Below are positions 28,231-36,948 of a stretch of DNA of 64,000 bases, one piece after another. Numbering within the stretch: the stretch's first letter is position 1; each line of letters starts with the position of its first letter. The notes beneath the pieces were generated by a model. The model ran no database searches. It saw nothing but the letters and a program-made list of their open reading frames with translations, and was not told the DNA's origin. Made by a program: the position numbers and the translations under genes. The DNA comes from Nitrospira sp. (GTDB taxonomy: Bacteria; Nitrospirota; Nitrospiria; Nitrospirales; Nitrospiraceae), in NCBI GenBank assembly GCA_005116965.1, contig SWDG01000007.1:115722-179721 (forward strand). The letters are read 5' to 3'.

Positions 28231-28349
28231 GACCTGAAGCAAGTCTGAAAAGCGGCCAAACTCTAGCACTGCGCCCCAGGGGCAGTCAACGCGGGGGCTA
28301 CTCCCTCGCGAGTGATCGATTCAGCTCATTCATGTGATTTTATGTGGGA

Positions 28350-28405
28350 CCGTTCGCGGTGAGCCCTTCGATGAACTCAGGACAGGCCTGTCGAACCATG
28401 AACGG
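28350..28405. repeat. REP-like palindromic intergenic element
   Basis: The element starts CCGTTCGCGGTGAGCCCTTC and ends TGTCGAACCATGAACGG. Terminal CCGTTC pairs with GAACGG, and inner CTTCGA-type arms also pair. This CCGTTC...GAGCC...TGTCGAAC...GAACGG pattern is a widespread extragenic palindrome in environmental bacteria. It lies between tRNA-Val and trmFO. Confidence 0.6.
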
Positions 28406-28522
28406 GTGACTCCCCGGAATTAAAGAGAGTCGGTACGAGTTCGCCATCGCTTATCTTGACAGAGCAAAAAATCGATTCGTACAATGCCCCTTCACTCTCC
28501 AACCATTGGATGTTCCAAACAC

Positions 28523-29839
28523 ATGCGTGACGACATTGTCATCGTGGGCGGTGGTCTGGCTGGTTCCGAAGCTGCCTGGCAAGCGGCGAATCGTGGCGCC
28601 AAGGTCACGCTCTATGAGATGCGCCCAAAAGAGATGACAAAGGCGCACAAAACGGGCGGCTTGGCCGAACTCGTTTGCTCGAACTCATTAGGATCTCTCG
28701 ATCCCCTGAATGCGCCCGGCATTCTGAAGGAAGAGATGCGGCGCCTCAACTCGTTGATCATCTCCGCCGCAGAGCAATCCAAAGTACCGGCTGGATCGGC
28801 ACTGGCTGTCGATCGTGACCAGTTCTCCCAGCACATTACCCGTGCGCTGGAAGGCCATCCGAACATCAGAATTCTCCACGAAGCAATCAGCGAAATCCCG
28901 ACAGATTGCTGCTGCATCATCGCGACGGGGCCGTTGACCTCCGACACACTCTCACAAGCCATCCGTGCGGCAACCCAATCCCAGCACCTGTATTTTTACG
29001 ACGCGATCTCACCGATCGTCGATGCGGACTCGATTAACATGGACGTGGTCTTTCGCGCCTCTCGTTACGACAAAGGCGGGGATGATTATTTAAATTGCCC
29101 CATGACGGCAGAACAGTACAATGTCTTTTACGACGCCATGATGGCCGCAGAAAAAGTCCAGCCGAAGGAATTTGAGAAGACGCCCTATTTTGAGGCCTGC
29201 GTGCCGATTGAAGTGCTAGCTGAACGTGGCCGCCAGACGATGCAGTTTGGGCCTCTAAAGCCGGTGGGCCTCAAAGATCCTCGCACTGGGATCGAACCAG
29301 CTGCGGTCGTGCAATTGAGAACGGAAAACATCCATCGGACCTGTTACAACCTGGTGGGCTTTCAGACCAAACTGACCTATGGCGAACAGAAGCGCGTGTT
29401 TCGCATGATCCCAGGGCTCGAACAGGCTGAGTTTCTCCGGTATGGAAGCCTGCATCGCAACACGTTCATCAACTCCCCCCAGCTCCTGTTGAACACGTTG
29501 CAATTCAAGGCGCGCGGCACGCTCTTTTTTGCCGGGCAGCTTGTGGGCGTAGAAGGCTACACCGAATCGGCAGCCATGGGAGGCCTGGCCGGGATCAATG
29601 CCGCGCGGGCTTTGGCGGGCGAACCGCTGATCACGCCTCCCCCCACAACCGCGCATGGCTGCTTGATCGCACACATCGCCTCATCGGATCCGCGCCATTT
29701 CCAACCGATGAATACTAACTTCGGCCTGTTTCCTCCCTTGTCGAACCACCCCAAAGATAAAGAGAAGAAGCGTCGCATGCTCAGCCAACGAGCCCTTGAG
29801 GATTTTGACTCGTGGAAGATGCAATCAAGGCTTTCGTAA
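28523..29839 (+). CDS. trmFO: tRNA (uracil-5-)-methyltransferase, folate/FAD-dependent
   Basis: 438 residues from ATG 28523. The N-terminal FAD-binding motif VIVGGGLAGSEAAWQ is followed by family motifs LVCSNSLGS, YFYDAISPIVDADSIN, YLNCPMTAEQY and FAGQLVGVEGYTESAAMGG. It makes m5U54 in the T-loop of tRNA using methylene-tetrahydrofolate. It heads the run trmFO-xerC-hslV-hslU, a known conserved order in many bacteria. An earlier in-frame start at 28484 is less family-like. Confidence 0.95.
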   Translation: MRDDIVIVGGGLAGSEAAWQAANRGAKVTLYEMRPKEMTKAHKTGGLAELVCSNSLGSLDPLNAPGILKEEMRRLNSLIISAAEQSKVPAGSALAVDRDQFSQHITRALEGHPNIRILHEAISEIPTDCCCIIATGPLTSDTLSQAIRAATQSQHLYFYDAISPIVDADSINMDVVFRASRYDKGGDDYLNCPMTAEQYNVFYDAMMAAEKVQPKEFEKTPYFEACVPIEVLAERGRQTMQFGPLKPVGLKDPRTGIEPAAVVQLRTENIHRTCYNLVGFQTKLTYGEQKRVFRMIPGLEQAEFLRYGSLHRNTFINSPQLLLNTLQFKARGTLFFAGQLVGVEGYTESAAMGGLAGINAARALAGEPLITPPPTTAHGCLIAHIASSDPRHFQPMNTNFGLFPPLSNHPKDKEKKRRMLSQRALEDFDSWKMQSRLS

Positions 29840-30753
29840 TGCACCTCCAGGTTGAACGTAATGCGTCACAGGAGACGATTCGCAGTTATCGATCCGACCT
29901 TCATCAGCTGGTGAGGTTCCTTCAACCAACCAAGGATGACACCACACCCATTCGCCTCGATACGGTTACCAGCGACAATATTCGCGCCCACTTACACAGG
30001 TTGGATCATCAAGGCGAGAAAGCGTCGTCCTTAGCGAGAAAACTGGCGTGCCTGCGAAGTTTTTTTCGGTTTCTCGTTCGTGAGGGGCAGCTTTCTAAGA
30101 ACCCCACGGAAAACCTGAGGAGCCCCAAGCTACCCAAGCCGCTCCCCCGTGTATTGTCAAAGGACGATGCGGCGGCGCTCATGGAGTTTCCATCGGGACA
30201 GTCACCCCTCACCCTACGCGACCGTGCCCTGCTGGAAACTATGTACTCGACCGGTGCTCGGGTGAGTGAGGTCGTGGGCATCAATCTAGATGATCTGAAC
30301 GAGACGGACGGAAGTGTGTGCTTGAGCGGGAAGGGCCGCAAGGAACGGATGGTCCCGATCGGGGATCTGGCGCTTCAAGCCATCCGAGAGTATCGCACGT
30401 CCTTAAAACCGCTATCCCGCAGCGGTCAGCTGCCGGCTCCGATGTTCTTGAATCATCGTGGAGGCCGGATCACCACGCGGAGTGTCGCTCGAATGGTTGC
30501 TCGATATTCCAGCCGTCTCGTGAATGGAGCGGTCAGTCCCCACGCCTTGCGGCACTCCTACGCGACGCATCTGCTCGACGAAGGCGCAGATCTCCGGTCG
30601 ATTCAGGAAATGCTGGGCCACGCGTCACTGAGCACGACACAAAAATATACGCATTTGGCGATGGATCAGCTTCTCGCGGTGTATGATAGCGCCCACCCAC
30701 GCGCACGGGTGGCGGCAAGCCCCTTGTCACGAAAGGACCGGAAATCGTCATGA
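29812..30753 (+). CDS. xerC: Tyrosine recombinase XerC-type
   Basis: 313 residues from GTG 29812. A SAM-like N-terminal domain ([20 protein letters not shown]) is followed by a catalytic domain with Arg in [12 protein letters not shown], Lys in [36 protein letters not shown] and the nucleophile Tyr. It resolves chromosome dimers at dif with a XerD partner. It overlaps trmFO by 28 bases and hslV by four, so it is part of the housekeeping operon and not a phage integrase. Confidence 0.9.
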   Translation: MEDAIKAFVMHLQVERNASQETIRSYRSDLHQLVRFLQPTKDDTTPIRLDTVTSDNIRAHLHRLDHQGEKASSLARKLACLRSFFRFLVREGQLSKNPTENLRSPKLPKPLPRVLSKDDAAALMEFPSGQSPLTLRDRALLETMYSTGARVSEVVGINLDDLNETDGSVCLSGKGRKERMVPIGDLALQAIREYRTSLKPLSRSGQLPAPMFLNHRGGRITTRSVARMVARYSSRLVNGAVSPHALRHSYATHLLDEGADLRSIQEMLGHASLSTTQKYTHLAMDQLLAVYDSAHPRARVAASPLSRKDRKSS

Positions 30754-31286
30754 TCATTCGCTCGACCACCATCCTCTGTGTCCGGCGCGATGGACGGGTC
30801 GCCATGGGCTGTGACGGCCAAGTGACCGTTGGCACCACGGTGATGAAGCACAACGCTAAGAAGCTCCGGCGCCTGCATCATGACCAGATCTTGGCAGGAT
30901 TTGCCGGTGCCACGGCTGATGCGTTTACGCTGTTCGAGAAATTCGAGAGTAAATTAGAGGAGTATCGGGGCAATCTCACGAGAGCGGCGGTCGAGCTCGC
31001 GAAAGATTGGCGAACCGACCGGGCGCTTCGACGGTTGGAGGCGCTACTTGCCGTCGCCGGCAAGGAACAATCGTTCATCATTTCAGGAACCGGCGATGTT
31101 ATAGAACCAGAAGATGGCATTTTAGCCATCGGTTCGGGTGGACCCTATGCCCTGGCGGCTGCCAGAGGACTGCTCCGCCATTCTCAACTCGAGGCCCCGG
31201 TGATCGTCACCGAAGCCATGACCATCGCTGGTTCTATTGACATCTACACCAACCAACAGATTATTGTTGAAGAACTTCAAGGATAA
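30750..31286 (+). CDS. hslV: HslV (ClpQ) peptidase subunit
   Basis: 178 residues. The N-terminal-nucleophile Thr lies at residue 6 ([20 protein letters not shown]), so a five-residue propeptide must be removed. [12 protein letters not shown] context ([22 protein letters not shown]) and ITGSGDV-like ([12 protein letters not shown]) and [14 protein letters not shown] motifs agree with the family. It forms the two-ring protease core with HslU ATPase encoded ten bases downstream. Confidence 0.95.
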   Translation: MIIRSTTILCVRRDGRVAMGCDGQVTVGTTVMKHNAKKLRRLHHDQILAGFAGATADAFTLFEKFESKLEEYRGNLTRAAVELAKDWRTDRALRRLEALLAVAGKEQSFIISGTGDVIEPEDGILAIGSGGPYALAAARGLLRHSQLEAPVIVTEAMTIAGSIDIYTNQQIIVEELQG

Positions 31287-31295
31287 CTCACCATC

Positions 31296-32693
31296 ATGAA
31301 GCCTCTCACAAGCGATCCCGAACCGTTGAATCTCAACAGTCTTACTCCGCGCCAGATCGTCGAAGAACTGAATCGTTACGTCATCGGGCAAAAGGACGCG
31401 AAGCGGATGGTCGCCATCGCACTTCGCAACCGCTGGCGACGCCAGCAGGTGTCTCCCGACCTCCGCGACGAGGTCATGCCGAAAAACATCATTATGATTG
31501 GGCCGACCGGCGTGGGAAAAACCGAGATCGCCCGACGGCTCGCCAAGTTGGCCGAAGCCCCCTTCATTAAAGTGGAAGCGTCAAAATTCACCGAGGTCGG
31601 CTACGTCGGGCGTGATGTGGAATCGATCATTCGTGACTTGACCGAACTGGCCATCAATATGGTCAAGACGCAACGGTTAACGTCCGTTCAGCACAAAGCG
31701 GAACAACAAGGCGAGGAACGATTGCTCGATCTTCTCCTTCCGCCACCGCCTCCTCGACCAGGTTTTGTAGACAGCACGAGCGAGCCGGCCATTCAAGCCC
31801 CTCATGATTCCCACGAAGCGACGAGATCGAAACTGCGCCTGCAGCTGCGAGAAGGGAAGCTAGATGAACGAACGGTGGAGATGGAAGTCAAGGAACGCGG
31901 CCTTCCAATTGGCGTCATTTCCAACGCGGGTGGACTCGACGACATCGAGAGCAATCTCCGAGACATGCTGGGCGGCATGTTCCAGGGCAAGAAAAAGAAA
32001 CGGCTGATGAAAGTCCCCGAAGCGCTCAAACACCTGACACAGGAAGAAGCCCAGAAACTGATCGATATGGATGACGCCACGCGGGAAGCCATCACCAAGG
32101 TGGAACAGACTGGAATCGTGTTCCTCGACGAGATCGACAAAATTGCAGGCCGCGAACGCAACACGGGACCGGATGTCTCGCGGGAGGGTGTGCAACGGGA
32201 TTTACTCCCCATCGTGGAAGGCTGCACAGTCAGCACCAAACACGGCCCGGTCGTGACGGATCATATTCTCTTCATCGCTGCCGGCGCCTTTCATGTGGCG
32301 AAACCGTCCGATCTGATTCCGGAGCTCCAAGGGCGATTTCCGATCCGCGTCGAACTCAGCCCCTTGTCCAAAGACGATTTTGTCCGTATTCTCACAGAGC
32401 CAAAAGGGGCGTTGGTCCGGCAGTATCAGGCCTTGCTGGCCACCGAAGGCCTCGCCATCGAGTTCACCAAAGACGGTCTGGAGGAGATCGCCGAAGTGGC
32501 GGTGCAAGTGAATGAACGGACTGAGAACATCGGTGCGCGTCGCCTGTTCACCATCATGGAGCGGTTGCTTGAGGACATTTCTTTCGAGGGACCAGGCTGG
32601 CCCGACAAACGAATCAGCATCACCGCGACCAATGTACGGGACCGATTGAAAGATATTGTGAAGGACCAGGATCTGAGCCGGTATATTTTATAG
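31296..32693 (+). CDS. hslU: HslU (ClpY) ATPase subunit
   Basis: 465 residues with [17 protein letters not shown] at the N-terminus, Walker [14 protein letters not shown], an inserted I-domain rich in charged helices (~130-240), Walker [12 protein letters not shown] and the C-terminal [18 protein letters not shown] that docks into HslV. It unfolds substrates for HslV. Cotranscription with hslV is evident from spacing. Confidence 0.97.
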   Translation: MKPLTSDPEPLNLNSLTPRQIVEELNRYVIGQKDAKRMVAIALRNRWRRQQVSPDLRDEVMPKNIIMIGPTGVGKTEIARRLAKLAEAPFIKVEASKFTEVGYVGRDVESIIRDLTELAINMVKTQRLTSVQHKAEQQGEERLLDLLLPPPPPRPGFVDSTSEPAIQAPHDSHEATRSKLRLQLREGKLDERTVEMEVKERGLPIGVISNAGGLDDIESNLRDMLGGMFQGKKKKRLMKVPEALKHLTQEEAQKLIDMDDATREAITKVEQTGIVFLDEIDKIAGRERNTGPDVSREGVQRDLLPIVEGCTVSTKHGPVVTDHILFIAAGAFHVAKPSDLIPELQGRFPIRVELSPLSKDDFVRILTEPKGALVRQYQALLATEGLAIEFTKDGLEEIAEVAVQVNERTENIGARRLFTIMERLLEDISFEGPGWPDKRISITATNVRDRLKDIVKDQDLSRYIL

Positions 32694-32723
32694 GGATTCG
32701 GTGTTGATCGCCGGGAGTGCTGC

Positions 32724-33620
32724 ATGGACAAACTGATCAAGAAAGCCAACGTCCTCATCGAGGCCCTGCCGTATATTCGAACGTTTCGCGGGAAAACGGT
32801 GGTCGTGAAATACGGCGGCCATGCGATGACGGATTCATCCCTCAAAGAACGGTTCGCGCAAAATGTCGTGTTGCTGAAGTACGTCGGGATCAACCCGGTC
32901 ATTATCCACGGCGGCGGACCTCAAATCGACAAGATGCTCGACCGGCTTGGCATCCAAGCGAAATTCCGCCATGGTGTTCGAATCACCGACGAGGCCACGA
33001 TGGAAATCGTGGAGATGGTCCTGGCAGGAAAGATCAATATGGAGATCACCGATCTGATCAACCGACACGGTGGCAGTGCGGTCGGTTTGAGCGGGAAGGA
33101 TGGCGGATTGATTCTCAGCAAGCCGTTGACGGCCAAGGCCTGGGCGGAAAGCCTCGATCGCGATTTAGAAGGAGAGGACGGCGAAGGGGACTTCGGGTTG
33201 GTGGGCGATATCGAAAAGGTCGATCCTGGTCTGCTGCGTAATCTGCAGGACGACCACTACATCCCGGTGATCGCCCCTATCGGAACGGATCGCGAAGGGA
33301 ATACCTACAACATCAACGCTGATCTTGTAGCCGGAGCCGTCGCAGGGGCCCTGCGCGCGGAAAAACTCGTCATGATGACCGACATCAAAGGCATTCGCGA
33401 CGCCAACGGGCGCCACCTCTCCACCGTCTCTCGAAAAGATGTGCAACGAATGATGAAGAAGGGGACCATCACGGAGGGAATGATTCCGAAGGTTCACGCC
33501 TGCCTCGACGCGCTCGCTGAAGGGGTCGGCAAGGCCCATATCATCGACGGGCGCATTCCACACGCTGTTCTGCTCGAAATCTTCACGCGCAAGGGCATCG
33601 GCACCGAGATCGTGACCTAA
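32724..33620 (+). CDS. argB: Acetylglutamate kinase
   Basis: 298 residues with the amino acid kinase fold: KTVVVKYGGHAM (phosphate loop Lys), VIIHGGGPQIDKML, GLSGKDGGLI, NADLVAGAVAGAL and MIPKVHACLDAL. It phosphorylates N-acetylglutamate in arginine synthesis. It lies 30 bases after hslU and may be read through from it. The C-terminus has no obvious extension. Confidence 0.95.
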   Translation: MDKLIKKANVLIEALPYIRTFRGKTVVVKYGGHAMTDSSLKERFAQNVVLLKYVGINPVIIHGGGPQIDKMLDRLGIQAKFRHGVRITDEATMEIVEMVLAGKINMEITDLINRHGGSAVGLSGKDGGLILSKPLTAKAWAESLDRDLEGEDGEGDFGLVGDIEKVDPGLLRNLQDDHYIPVIAPIGTDREGNTYNINADLVAGAVAGALRAEKLVMMTDIKGIRDANGRHLSTVSRKDVQRMMKKGTITEGMIPKVHACLDALAEGVGKAHIIDGRIPHAVLLEIFTRKGIGTEIVT

Positions 33621-33628
33621 CTCTTCCG

Positions 33629-34510
33629 TTGACGGAAACCCACGTGCCCATTGCTCACAACCTCCTCAAAGAAGACCTTCGCTATCTGGTGGGCGAGCGC
33701 CATCCCCTCTCTTCTCCGATTCGCCTCCAGGAAGCAGAAGCCTATCTACACCTCCAATTCTCTGAAGCCGGCCTTACCGTCACAACGCAACACTTCCAGG
33801 CCTTGGGCGACATCTACCACAATGTGATCGGAACGGCGCTTCCCGACGTTGAGCCATTCCAATCCGCACCATCGCTGATCCTCGCCGCACACTTCGACAC
33901 GGTCCAAGGGTCTCCCGGCGCCGATGATAACGCCAGCGCCCTCGCGGTACTTCTACACATTGCTCGCCAAATCCAAACCATGAAATTGGCCAGACCGATC
34001 CATTTCATCGCCTTTAACTTGGAAGAAGAGAACTTGCTCGGCAGCGCCGCCTATACAGCGTTATTGAGAAAAAATCGTGCAACGATCCACGGAGCGATCG
34101 TGTTGGAATGTGTCGGCTATGCAAGCCATCACGAGCACTCGCAGAAAATTCCTCCCGGTGTTCCCATCGCGGTACCCACGACCGGAAATTTTCTTGCCGT
34201 GATCGGGAACGAGCGCTCACACACTTTGACCAGCTCCGTCGCGAAAGCCATCCAATCACATCTCCCGATTGTTCCACTGATCGTGCCGGGCAACGGGGAG
34301 CAGCTCCCGGACACCAGACGGAGCGACCACACCTCGTTTTGGGAGCAAGGCTTCCCTGCCGTCATGCTTACGGATACGGCCAACTTCCGTAATCCTCATT
34401 ACCATCGGCCAACCGACACTCTCGACACACTGAATCTGGACTTCATCGCCTCAGTGGCGGCTGGCCTCACAACGGCAGTCATGGATCTGGCCGGTCGGCA
34501 TGCGGCGTAG
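33629..34510 (+). CDS. M28-family zinc aminopeptidase
   Basis: 293 residues from TTG 33629 (or GTG 33644). The dinuclear zinc site is visible: His/Asp in LAAHFDTVQGSPGADDNAS, Glu pair in FNLEEENLLGS, an acidic ligand in VLECVGY and the late His in FRNPHYHRPTDT. No signal peptide is seen, so it is probably cytoplasmic, although most M28 enzymes are exported. It lies eight bases after argB and ends where the accessory island begins. Confidence 0.88.
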   Translation: MTETHVPIAHNLLKEDLRYLVGERHPLSSPIRLQEAEAYLHLQFSEAGLTVTTQHFQALGDIYHNVIGTALPDVEPFQSAPSLILAAHFDTVQGSPGADDNASALAVLLHIARQIQTMKLARPIHFIAFNLEEENLLGSAAYTALLRKNRATIHGAIVLECVGYASHHEHSQKIPPGVPIAVPTTGNFLAVIGNERSHTLTSSVAKAIQSHLPIVPLIVPGNGEQLPDTRRSDHTSFWEQGFPAVMLTDTANFRNPHYHRPTDTLDTLNLDFIASVAAGLTTAVMDLAGRHAA

Positions 34511-34560
34511 CTTTCGAACCTCAAGTTGGCTAAACTTCCCGCCAATAAGAGGGCATTTTA

Positions 34561-34587
34561 CTTGATATTGCACATTGCGATATCAAG
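34561..34587. promoter_or_regulatory. Inverted repeat upstream of the type III RM operon
   Basis: CTTGATATTGC and GCGATATCAAG are inverted with one mismatch and a five-base gap. The repeat lies 30 bases before the mod start codon, where an operator or the core promoter would be expected. No controller gene is adjacent, but the ORF6N protein of the same operon is a possible ligand. Confidence 0.45.
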
Positions 34588-34616
34588 CACGCTGAAGCTC
34601 TCGGGACAATAATGTC

Positions 34617-36351
34617 ATGCCGACTCTGAATTGGATCGGAAAAGACGCAGTCGTCAATCACCATCATCAGGTGCCCTTTCATCTGCTCAAAGACGTGCCC
34701 GATCTGGCCTGCGGCGAGCCGGGTGACGGGAACCTCATCGTGCAGGGCGACAACCTCGTTGCGCTCAAAGCCCTCCTCCCTTACTACGCCGGTCAAGTGA
34801 AGTGCATCTACATTGATCCCCCGTACAACACGGGGAGTGAGGGGTTGGGTCTACAACGACAATGTCAACAGCTCGATAATTAAGGAATGGCTGGGTAGGG
34901 TGGTTGGTAAAGAGGGTGAAACTCTCGACCGGCATGACCGTTGGCTGTGCATGATGTATCCTCGGCTCGCGTTGTTACGACAGTTTCTATTACCCAATGG
35001 AATCTTAATGGTGAGCATTGATGATAACGAAGTGGCACTAGCAAAGCTATTGATGGACGAGTGGTTCGGCACGCAGAACTTCGTTGCGCAGCTCGTTTGG
35101 GAAAAGGGCCGAAAGAACGACGCCAAGCTATTTTCAATTGGTCATGAGTACATATTAGTTTATGCGCGAAGTCGAGCTGAACTCGCAAAGACGCTGTGGA
35201 GAGCACCGAAGGATGGAATTGCAGAAATTGCTGCCGAGTATCGCAAGTTGCGAGCCGAACATGGCGAAAACTACAAGGTAATATCACAAGGCCTAGCAGA
35301 ATTTTATCGTCGTCTTCCAAAAGGTCATCCATCGAAAAAATATTCTCGAGCCAAAAATGCAGATAGGCGCGGTGTCTGGCGGGACAACAATATTTCGTGG
35401 CACGGAGGAGGAGGCCCCAGGTATGACTTGCTACATCCGGTTACCGGTATGGCATGCAAGGTTCCTGATGACGGCTGGAGGTTTGTCGAAAATTCCATGA
35501 AGGAAAAAGTACGCGATGAATGGGTGGTCTTTCGGCGGGATCATACAGAACCACCACTTTTAAAGTCGTACATCTACATGCTCGAGGACAGTTGTGATGA
35601 CAACGAACTCAACGAAGGCAAGAAGGAGGTCCTGGGTAGTGTGTTCTATAGGCACTCACAGCCATCGAATGATGTCATGAAGGATATTTTTGGTGAAAAG
35701 GTCTTTCCAAACCCCAAAGATCATGAGGTCCTCGCTAGACTTATCCGTTATGTTACGGACGATGACAAGAACGCTGTAATTTTAGATTCCTTTGCTGGCT
35801 CTGGCACCACGGGGCATGCAGTATTGAATTTAAATGCACAGGACGGCGGAGGTCGTCGCTTTATCCTCGTCGAAATGGAGCCAAAGATTGCGCACGAAGT
35901 TACTGCCGAGCGCATCCGGCGAGTGGCGGATGGTTACAAAAATGCGAAGGGCGAGAAGATCGAAGGACTTGGTGGCGGCTTCCGCTATTGCGAGCTGGGC
36001 GAGCCGTTATTCGATGAAAGCGGGAAGATTCGGGAGACAGTCAGCTTCAGCGATCTCGCTCGGCACGTCTATTTCACTGAAACCGGTGAGCCGCTTCCAC
36101 GCGGACGTGTGACGAAGTCGCCGTTTCTCGGAGAATGTCGCGGTGTGGGCATCTATCTGCTCTACAACGGCATTCTGGGTGATAAGAGCGCTCAGGGCGG
36201 CAATATTCTCACGCGAGCGGTGTTGGCGCGGTTGCCCAAGTTCGACGGACAGAAAGTGATCTATTGTGCCGGATGCCTTCTGGGAAAGGACAGGCTGCAA
36301 GCAGAGCGCATTGTGATTCGGCAGACGCCGTACGAGATCAAGGTGAGTTAA
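34617..36351 (+). pseudogene. mod: Type III restriction-modification DNA methyltransferase, broken by a frameshift
   Basis: The first frame (34617-~34846) carries the start of a beta-class adenine methyltransferase through CIYIDPPYNTGSEG. A surplus T at 34845/34846 (GGGGTTGGGTC where GGGGTGGGTC is expected) throws it out of frame and it stops at 34883. The second frame picks up exactly at WVYNDNVNSS and runs to 36351 with RHDRWLCMMYPRL, the AdoMet motif SFAGSGTTGHAVLN and the C-terminus. Motif order (DPPY first) fits type III Mod. The central target-recognition stretch is much more AT-rich than both ends. Either the gene is truly inactivated or the base is a sequencing error. Coding of the intact parts is clear. 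Confidence 0.9.
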
Positions 36352-36354
36352 CGC

Positions 36355-36948
36355 ATGGCCACCAAAAAGAAGGTGCCTCTTCATGGCTCATTGGAGCCGT
36401 TGATTCTTGTCGTCAGAAATCAGCGCGTGATTCTCGATGCGGACTTGGCCAGGCTCTATGGAGTGACGACCAAGGCGTTCAACCAGGCCGTGAAACGGAA
36501 TGCCGATCGCTTTCCGGAAGATTTTGCCTTCCAGCCTACAGAGGCTGAGCTGAAAATCTTGAGGTCACAAATTGTGACCTCAAGTTCAGAAGCCATTGAA
36601 TCGAAGACGGTGACCCAAAACCGGTCACAAATTGTGACCGGTTCCCATGGTGGGAGGCGGTATCGTCCCTGGGCATTTACCGAACACGGTGCCGTGATGG
36701 CTGCCAACATTCTCCACAGCGAGCAGGCCGTCCAGATGAGTGTCTTCGTCGTGCGGGCATTCGTGCGCCTGCGCGAGCATATCACGGCCAACGCGGCGAT
36801 TCTGAAACGACTGGCCGAAATCGACCGGACGCTGCTTCAGCACGATACGGCTTTATTGGATCTGTACGAAAAGTTGCTGCCCCTGTTGCAGCCACTTCCG
36901 GACCCACCCCAGCGGCGCATCGGCTTTCATTCGAAGGCCAAAGCGTGA
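36355..36948 (+). CDS. ORF6N-domain (KilA-N-related) DNA-binding protein
   Basis: 197 residues. The ORF6N domain (~12-120) has RNQRVILDADLARLYGVTTKAFNQAVKRN, FPEDFAFQPTEAE, LRSQIVTS and the end RPWAFTEHGAVMAANIL. A helical C-terminus (LREHITANAAILKRLAEIDRTLLQHD) follows. ORF6N occurs in phage and host regulators and is thought to bind DNA. It sits three bases after mod and overlaps res by four, so it is a third member of the RM operon. The SQIVT motif is duplicated (SQIVTSSSE and SQIVTGSHGG), and each copy is encoded by a perfect DNA palindrome (see 36558 and 36619). Confidence 0.88.
   Translation: MATKKKVPLHGSLEPLILVVRNQRVILDADLARLYGVTTKAFNQAVKRNADRFPEDFAFQPTEAELKILRSQIVTSSSEAIESKTVTQNRSQIVTGSHGGRRYRPWAFTEHGAVMAANILHSEQAVQMSVFVVRAFVRLREHITANAAILKRLAEIDRTLLQHDTALLDLYEKLLPLLQPLPDPPQRRIGFHSKAKA
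36558..36584. repeat. Perfect 27-bp palindrome inside the ORF6N gene (copy 1)
   Basis: Arms CTTGAGGTCACAA and TTGTGACCTCAAG are perfect complements around a single A (36571). The core GGTCACAAATTGTGACC is shared with copy 2, whose centre lies exactly 60 bases downstream. Confidence 0.95.
36619..36643. repeat. Perfect 25-bp palindrome inside the ORF6N gene (copy 2)
   Basis: Arms AACCGGTCACAA and TTGTGACCGGTT are perfect complements around a single A (36631). Outside the 17-bp core the flanks differ from copy 1 but stay self-complementary, so each palindrome has been kept intact separately. Confidence 0.95.

Noticed and set aside
29812..30753. Phage or island integrase
   Set aside because: Its place in the trmFO-xerC-hslVU operon and XerC-like length point to the housekeeping recombinase.
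34617..34883. 88-codon frame as a separate small gene
   Set aside because: Its sequence is plainly the start of Mod and continues in the other frame, so it is treated as part of the broken mod gene.
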